Assembly: GCA_015680685.1 (NCBI GenBank)
Contig: MNCI01001005.1
Coordinates: 141,438 to 203,437, forward strand
Direction of reading: 5' to 3'
From: Gnetum montanum
Lineage: Eukaryota > Streptophyta > Gnetopsida > Gnetales > Gnetaceae
Length of the DNA stretch: 62,000 bases
Shown here in pieces: positions 57,541-62,000 of this stretch. Under the pieces are notes generated by a model. It searched no databases, was not told the DNA's origin, and worked only from the letters and a program-made list of their open reading frames with translations. The first letter of the stretch is position 1. Each line of letters begins with the position of its first letter. A program made the position numbers and the translations under genes.

Positions 57541-58111
57541 GCTCATCAATTTTTTTGGAAATCTGAACAAAATTAGCAGTTCCAATGGATTCATCATTTA
57601 ATTTGATGGGGATATTAAATGCAAACTGAGAAAGCTGTCTGGTGCCATTCATGGTTTCTAAGGTCATGGCCTTACTTGTTACCCAACATTCTATCACATC
57701 TCTATTGCAAAAATTTAATGATGCCCCTGTATCAATAAAATCTTGATACTTTTTCCACTTATTTTTCCCATCTACTACTATCTTTATTGGAATCAATAAA
57801 ACATTCTGTAATGCTAAAAGATGCTTAATTTGGAGCTGGATTTGTGGATCTACTTTTTCTGGAGGTGGCGGTACGATCCAATTCTTCACTTCAGTATTAA
57901 CTGGAAATCTCTTCTGATAGGGAGTTGCCAAGAACTGTGGAAGTTTCTGATGAATGATCTTTGGAGGAGGTTCTGTATCTGATTCGTCTTCAGAAGCTAC
58001 ATTCAACAATGTTTCTTTGCATCCTAAATTAGAAGAGATACTGGAATCTCGATCTCCTTCAATGTCAACTTCTGCAATTGGGATTTCGGTACTTGAATCC
58101 TTAGACCACAT
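57541..58111 (-). pseudogene. Pararetrovirus protease, reverse copy, truncated
   Basis: Matches 54,228-54,783 of the forward copy with few changes. Active site FIDTGASLNFC intact. It breaks off after NFVQIS, and the ORF continues for six chimeric residues into leader sequence of the forward segment (KKIDERL). Confidence 0.85.
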
Positions 58112-59290
58112 GGGCTGTTCATTCAGTCATGTATTAACTTCATTTAAATCTACTTCTGATAACCATTCTTCAGAGACATCTTCTATTGGTTGTGATGTTG
58201 ACGCTTGCATCATGAGACTGCGTTGTTGCACTTCATCATCTTTTGCTTTTTCGTCTACTTCTTCTTCTTCTTCTATCTGAGATTCTGCTTCTGATGTAGG
58301 GCTAGATTCACTATCACTAGATAGAACTTGAATGGCAAATACTTGCTCTGTTTCGTCATCTGGATTATCAACAGGTTCCCAATCAGCAATATAAATTTCA
58401 AAGAAGGCTTTTACCTTTGGATTTATCTTTTCTTTTCTTTGTGGGCATTCATGAGCATAATGACCTTGATTTTTGCATGAATAACAAGTAAAATAAGTGA
58501 GAGATAGATCAATATTTTTCTCCATTGCTTTATAAAGAACCATTTTCCCCAATTTTGCAGGTAAACTTCCCAAATAAAGATAAGGAATCATTGGATCTCT
58601 ATGAAGTGCTAGTCGATAAACCTCGTTTGAATACTCAGCACTAAACTGCTCAAAATGCCTTAAATCTTCTAACTTTCGTTGGCAAAGTAACAATTTATCT
58701 TTTAATCTTAGATTTGCAGCTAAATCTACTGTAAATTCAGTAACAAGAGAAACGAACACACCTCGTAATCCGGTATCAAGGATTTGATTTTTCTGATCTT
58801 GAGTTGTTCCTTCCCACCAATGTCAAACTTTACCACATGCTCGGGTAAAGGCTCCTAGAATGACTGTCTTTTCGTCCACATGAAGCACTTGCATGCTGAT
58901 TCGCAGCTAATCAATCCATAATCGGATTGCATGAAGAACTTCTTTAGGAGGGAGATAATCGATATCGATGACCAGAATTGAGGTTGTTGGCCAATGCTGA
59001 AAAGCTATGAAGACCGGAGGTTCTGCAGGCGGTCCTCTTTGCCAAGGTGGGTTCGCATATGTTCCTCGGGCCATCATAAGTTGATGTTGGCAATCGTCAG
59101 CTTGGGCTGATGATGTTGAAGCTGCAGGCTTGGCAGATTCTTCCTTTTCTAATTGCATCTTCTTTATTCTTTCAATAAGCAACTGATCTCGCGGATCACT
59201 GAATACCGGCTTGCTTGTAGATCTTTGAACAGGCTCGCTTGCTTTAGAAAGTGTTATCTGGTTTTCCACCGTAAAGGCGGTTTTCAACCT
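58112..59290 (-). pseudogene. Pararetrovirus capsid, reverse copy with internal deletion
   Basis: Same frame as the downstream protease. The reading LTYFTCYSCKNQGHYAHECP joins what in the forward copy are 53,563 and 53,849, so 285 bp (95 codons, including the basic stretch before the knuckle) are missing. Both breakpoints carry TTAC. The region 58,907-59,287 upstream contains LLIERIKKMQLEKEE and the Pro-rich block seen in the forward copy. The 58,760-58,906 stretch has stops. Confidence 0.85.
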
Positions 59291-59640
59291 CTACTTTGTC
59301 TCGCTCGCTTGTTGCTTCCGCTTTTGTTCTATTGCTTCATATTTTGTAAGGTGATCTGCTAATTCTTGAGACATGTTGACTAGCCAATTATCCATATGTG
59401 TGATACCTTGCTCCAAATGCACCACTTGATCATGAATTTGAGTAATATGCTGAGAAGCATAAGAAGTCTAGTGACAAATAATTCAGCTATCTTGTATTGT
59501 CTGGCTGATCTTGAGCACTACTGGCTGTGTGCTGCAAAAGGTAATTGCAATCTACTCTAGTCGTTGGCTGCTCCACTTCGGATGCGGTTGTAGCATACGC
59601 ACCTTTAGGCGACCATTGTCCTCCTTGCAATAATCATCTG
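59291..59640 (-). pseudogene. Coiled-coil region between movement and capsid proteins
   Basis: The minus strand reads ITQIHDQVVHLEQGITHMDN then LVNMSQELADHLTKYEAIEQ, a heptad-like pattern in frame with the capsid and broken by a few stops. Virion-associated or linker coiled coils occur at this place in the family. Not present in the forward segment. Confidence 0.5.
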
Positions 59641-60850
59641 GATCCAACTTGGCGATAGGATGGTTGCATCATTAGAATTGCAGCACAGGTGTCGTAACTT
59701 GGAGAAGAAGTTTCCGCGTACTTTTGTGATGGCAGGACTGGTGGTAATGTCTCCAAAGTCATTGTTGCTTGCCTACCAAATTGCTGAATAGGATATTGAC
59801 TCCATCGGCGTTTAGGCTTTTCCACCATCTTAAATTCTTGAGTGTGAAGAAAATTTTGAATCTTCGGAAAACTTTGAATATAATTGGGTGCCTGAATTGA
59901 CCTTCCACAAGTAGTTAAATGTTTGGCTTCCCTTGGGAAATTGAATGCCCCACTTCAACTTGTGATTCATCAAAATTGTATTTGACAACTGATAAGTTCC
60001 TCTAACTGCCACTGCAGCATATACTGATCCTGGAAGTAAATCAATACCATGGATTTCTATACAAAGTAACAAAGCATTTGTGATATAATCATTGGCTAAT
60101 GCTAACTGGAAGTTAGGCTGAACGGTGCACAAAGCATCTACATCTAATGTTCCTTGAAATTGACAAATTTTCGCAGTTTCCCAGGCTATCTCTAGATCCT
60201 GACTAATTCCATTGCCTATAACCCTACTATCCAAGAGAGTAACATATTCTGCATTGATATTATAGTTGAACTTGGGACTAACTATAATATCTATCTGTCC
60301 TAAATGAACATAGGCATAATTTTGCTTTTGTCATTTATCAATTTCTTCAGCAGTAAATAAAGGTAACAGAATAGGTCAAATTCCTTTACCTTTGACATCA
60401 AGAATTGCTTCAGAATGCTTGATTGAGGTAGCCATTCGTGCTAAAAAGGTGTTTGCAAAATTGTAGATCGCATCTTTTGGAATATCTGGAAACTTTAGAT
60501 CCTTGTGTACTCCATTTGACATAAACGATTTTGCTTTGAGCAGAGCTTCAAAAAAAGGTAGAATAGCTTATTGTTCTTCAGATATTTCACCTTTGCCTTT
60601 ATCCTTGTCTTCAAGCGTCACAGAATGTGACTGAGAGCGAAGCATATGAATTTTTGGGCCAAGTATTTTTCTCTCTGTGCTGCTATCCGAACTATCATCA
60701 CTATCTGTATCCCAATCGGGCATATTATCCCATTCCTCTTCAAAGTCTCTATCTCTATCTTCGAATGTAGCTCGAGCTAATAGATAAATAGCCTGCACAC
60801 GCACATTTACTTGTGCCTCTTCATCTTCTGTGGCTTCCGTTTCTTCTTAC
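59641..60850 (-). pseudogene. Pararetrovirus movement protein, reverse copy
   Basis: 30K-superfamily movement protein, which enlarges plasmodesmata for cell-to-cell spread. One minus-strand frame from about 60,850 to the stop at 59,830-59,832. The acidic N-terminus (DRDRDFEEEWDNMPDWDTDS) precedes the core: LDSRVIGNGIS, CTVQPNFQLALANDYI, ALLLCIEIHGIDLLPGS and YQLSN. Stops lie at about 60,568, 60,372 and 60,330. A following piece in another frame (59,634-59,828) reads EKPKRRWSQYPIQQF. No forward copy exists in the window. Confidence 0.8.
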
Positions 60851-60877
60851 GGGTGGCTGCATCTTGAAGGGCTTCTT

Positions 60878-62000
60878 TTCATGATCACTACCTTGCTCTC
60901 TAGGCTCCTCTACTATTTTGAGAATGGTTTGAAATCTATTATCTAGGGAGTCCCACATTTGGTCTACCTTTCCCAATACATCCGATGCCAACTTTTGAAT
61001 AGGCAAAGTTTTCCTATTCACCATCTCTTTGAGTGGTGACTCTTCTTCATCCTCATAAAATCTTACTCCCTCCTTTCGGAGGGAAGGATCTCTATTATAT
61101 TCCTCTGCACTCTCTCTTTTCCTTAGCTCACCTTCCTATTTAGCAACTTGCTCTAATAATGTTTGTACTTGATGGGCCCTAATCTCAGATAGTCTTCCTT
61201 GGGCATAAGTCCCAAGGGTTCCTCATGTTTCATGCCTAAGCCCATCTACAAGATGGTGTAGTTGATTCCTTTGCGTGTAACCATGGTCATGACAACAATG
61301 TAATAGTGCATAATATCAACCCATGGTAGCATCCAAGGGTTCATGTCCTCCTTGTTTCCATCCTTGGATTTGCTTTCGCAAGTTGGACACTCGGGATTAC
61401 ATTTGGTACTTATCGTTGAACAATTCTAACATGGTACTCCACCTACGAATGGATTCTAGTTCTAAGAACTAGTACCAACTCTCTGCTTCTTTGAATAGTA
61501 TCCATGGGAACAACTTTAGTTTTTTCCATTCGTTTTCTATGTTTTGTAAGGCACATGCATCATGAAATGCTTGTAGATGATTTTGAGGATCAATGTTGTA
61601 TCCCCCTTCAAAATTTGGGATATTGTTCATGTCTAATCTCTTGATCCTACTATCTTTTTGATGCCTTGTTGGAACTCTAACAGCCTTAGTTACGTCTAGC
61701 ATAGTTCGAGTAGCGAGTAGGGGTTCATCGTGATTGTCCTGTTTGTGGCGTCTATGATGCCTATGTTGTTCCCTACTTTCCATTCTTCTATGCTATGATT
61801 CTCTAGAATGCCCTCATCCCCTTTCCTAACTCTTTCATCTATGATTCCCTCCTTGCCTACCATTATCCTCATGGTCTTTTCCTCTATGACTATGTCTAGA
61901 TCCTAAAGGAGAGGGTGAAGGGGATGATGAAGGAGAAGGAGAAGGAGAACCATCACCATGGCTATGCTTGCTTTGTTCTCTTTGGTGGTCATAGCCTCAA
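60878..62000 (-). pseudogene. Element E gag, N-terminal and core part
   Basis: The best-preserved Athila-type gag here. 61,469-61,783 reads IKRLDMNNIPNFEGGYNIDP, HLQAFHDACALQNIENEWKK and ILFKEAESWY, the retrotransposon gag domain. At 60,885-61,024 it reads MWDSLDNRFQTILKIVEEPR as in A and B. The Arg/His and Ser-rich N-terminal part runs to the window edge. A short ORF at 60,821-61,024 fuses gag to pararetroviral sequence across the junction and is not a real gene. Confidence 0.8.

Larger units (their letters stand above)
52614..60877. mobile_element. Endogenous pararetrovirus block (Caulimoviridae), rearranged
   Basis: Three segments: reverse 52,614-~52,840 (protease-RT linker), forward ~52,843-57,540 (capsid to leader) and reverse 57,541-60,877 (movement protein to protease). 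Together they show the caulimovirid gene set: movement protein, coiled-coil region, capsid with CCHC knuckle, aspartic protease, RT and RNase H, no integrase and no LTRs. Gene order and the mostly single frame resemble petuvirus/florendovirus-type or gymnosperm endogenous lineages; the genus is not resolved. The copies overlap over capsid and protease and agree at about 95% of residues there, so they are younger or less decayed than most LTR elements around. Confidence 0.9.
42059..62000 (-). mobile_element. Element E: Athila-like retrotransposon with additional ORF, gag split by a pararetrovirus
   Basis: Minus strand. From the right window edge: gag (62,000-60,878), pararetroviral block (60,877-52,614), rest of gag (52,613-~51,900), protease, RT, RNase H, integrase, spacer, additional ORF (46,067-43,250), purine tract and 3' LTR (42,992-42,059). 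The 5' LTR lies outside the window. Gag left and right of the viral block are collinear with gag of A, so I treat them as one element. Confidence 0.8.

Noticed and set aside
57954-58280. Plus-strand 108-residue Ser-rich frame, and 54,005-54,385 minus
   Set aside because: Antisense shadows of the acidic capsid tail and protease in both viral copies.
60821-61024. 67-residue ORF MVNRKTLPIQK...
   Set aside because: It crosses the junction between E gag and pararetroviral DNA, so it is a chimeric accident rather than a gene.

Overview
The window looks like intergenic DNA from a seed plant with a large, slowly purged nuclear genome. A gymnosperm is plausible but not proven. There is no bacterial-style gene order, no rRNA or tRNA gene, and no intact cellular gene. 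Almost everything recognisable is a plant LTR retrotransposon or an integrated plant pararetrovirus (Caulimoviridae). Coding frames are long and often uninterrupted by frameshifts, but carry many TAG/TAA/TGA stops where CAG, CAA, CGA or TGG codons are expected, as deamination of methylated cytosine would produce.

Layout, left to right. (1) 1-9,474, + strand: a nested stack. Element F (3' half: additional ORF, polypurine tract, LTR at 3,396-4,287) lies against the 3' end of a Tat-like element H (LTR 4,314-~5,251). Both lie inside element G (spacer, additional ORF, LTR 8,592-9,474). (2) 9,475-12,560: AT-rich DNA with no intact gene, holding an RRM-like coding scrap, a short Ty3/gypsy integrase scrap and a candidate exon. 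(3) 12,560-37,730: a four-element nest. Host element D (+, Athila-like) is split by B (-) in its protease and by C (+) between protease and RT. B is split in its gag by A (-, 14,834-24,896), a nearly complete 10-kb Athila-like element. Target-site duplications can be read for three of these insertions. (4) C (27,868-36,186) is a Tat-like element with gag and protease but no RT, RNase H or integrase. (5) 37,730-42,058: a 5'-truncated Ty1/copia-type gag element and its LTR. (6) 42,059 to the window end: element E (-, Athila-like) with LTR, additional ORF, integrase, RT, protease and gag. Its gag is interrupted at 52,614-60,877 by a rearranged endogenous pararetrovirus made of three segments in -/+/- orientation.

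The Athila-like elements (A, B, D, E, F, G) share an LTR family, a primer-binding site matching the 3' end of plant tRNA-Asp, and an Athila pol order. Three of them (E, F, G) carry a ~2.8-kb coiled-coil ORF between integrase and the 3' LTR. The Tat-like C uses a tRNA-Asn-type primer site. It presumably depended on another element's polymerase.

Most notable: the mosaic pararetrovirus with a C-terminal domain I do not recognise that runs into its own TATA box; the palindromic GTAGCGCTAC arrays in U3 and leader of C; a TATA box with an LTR-type palindrome inside E that could serve the additional ORF; and the inverted AGACATCT/AGATGTCT cluster in the copia LTR. All identities, percentages and alignments were judged by eye.
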